Assembly: GCA_003645735.1 (NCBI GenBank)
Contig: QNBQ01000122.1
Span: forward strand, 1 to 5,976
Length of the DNA: 5,976 nucleotides
From: Candidatus Poribacteria bacterium
GTDB taxonomy: Bacteria; Poribacteria; WGA-4E; B28-G17
Reading direction: 5' to 3'
This document shows positions 5,828 to 5,976 of the stretch, piece after piece. The translations under genes were made by a program, and so were the position numbers. How positions within the stretch are numbered: position 1 is the first letter of the stretch; each line of letters starts with the position of its first letter. Below the pieces are notes generated by a model. The model did no database searches. It saw only the letters and a list, made by a program, of their open reading frames with translations, and was not told where the DNA came from.

Positions 5828-5976
5828 ATGATGTGGATGCTGATGGTCGCCGTATTGGTCTGTGGGGTGCGGGGCGAGGTCGCCCCGGGCCCGCGAGGCC
5901 CGGTGAGACCGGACGTGCCCTTAAGCGAGGGGGAGAGGGCGCTGCTCGCCCGATGCATCGCCGTGGAGGGATACAC
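5828..5976 (+). CDS. N-terminus of an exported protein, 3'-partial; possibly SleB-like cell wall hydrolase
   Basis: Forty-nine codons run off the window end. The start is ATG 5828 or ATG 5831, after GGGGGAGG at 5816-5823; an in-frame TAG immediately upstream (5825-5827) excludes any earlier start. The first ~16 residues, MMWMLMVAVLVCGVRG, form a short hydrophobic segment that could be a signal peptide, although it lacks a basic n-region. A Gly/Pro/Arg-rich stretch follows, then LSEGERALLARCIAVEGY. That last segment resembles the opening helix of SleB/cell-wall-hydrolase-2 domains (a LLAR-x-I-x-x-E-G/A pattern carrying the catalytic Glu), which would make it a peptidoglycan hydrolase. This match is short and is an inference only. 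It has its own promoter, so it is probably not part of the uptake operon. Confidence 0.6.
   Translation, partial: MMWMLMVAVLVCGVRGEVAPGPRGPVRPDVPLSEGERALLARCIAVEGY

Noticed and set aside
5593..5976. Minus-strand open frame covering the end of the window
   Set aside because: It covers the consensus plus-strand promoter and the exported-protein start, and its translation shows no recognisable domain.
5764..5976. Open frame from the ATG within the -10 region
   Set aside because: Its start lies in the promoter upstream of the expected transcript start, and its translation is a Gly/Arg-rich shadow of the 5828 frame.

Overview
The window comes from a diderm (Gram-negative type) bacterium: it encodes a TonB C-terminal domain and a TonB-dependent outer-membrane receptor. 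DNA is moderately GC-rich, arginine is often AGG/AGA, and ribosome-binding sites are strong AGGAGG types. The fused ECF transporter architecture and codon use do not look like a typical enterobacterium or pseudomonad; an uncultivated or thermophilic lineage is possible, but taxonomy cannot be fixed from this sequence.

Positions 1-5606 hold five same-strand genes packed like one operon, with gaps of 11 and 12 bases or overlaps of 4 and 49 bases. In order they are a TonB-family energy transducer (5' end outside the window), a small AhpD/carboxymuconolactone-decarboxylase-like protein with a CxxC motif, a BtuB-like TonB-dependent receptor, a six-helix membrane protein that looks like an ECF S component, and one polypeptide that fuses two ECF ATPases with an EcfT transmembrane domain.

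Together these form an almost complete route from outside the cell to the cytoplasm for one scarce small molecule. TonB would energise the receptor for passage across the outer membrane. The S component with the fused A-A'-T module would then drive ATP-dependent uptake across the inner membrane. The BtuB-like receptor makes a cobalamin/corrinoid-type cargo a reasonable first guess, but the S component carries no specificity signature I recognise, so the substrate is open. No periplasmic binding protein is present, as expected for an ECF system. ExbB/ExbD are not in the window.

Positions 5607-5827 are intergenic. They contain inverted repeats, one a weak terminator candidate, then a near-consensus sigma70 promoter (TTGACG, 17-base spacer, TATAAT) and a roughly 55-base leader with small hairpins and an 8-codon mini-ORF. 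The promoter starts a separate unit whose first gene (5828 to the window end) encodes the N-terminus of an exported protein, possibly a SleB-like cell wall hydrolase. No RNA gene, mobile element, CRISPR array or recognisable riboswitch was seen.
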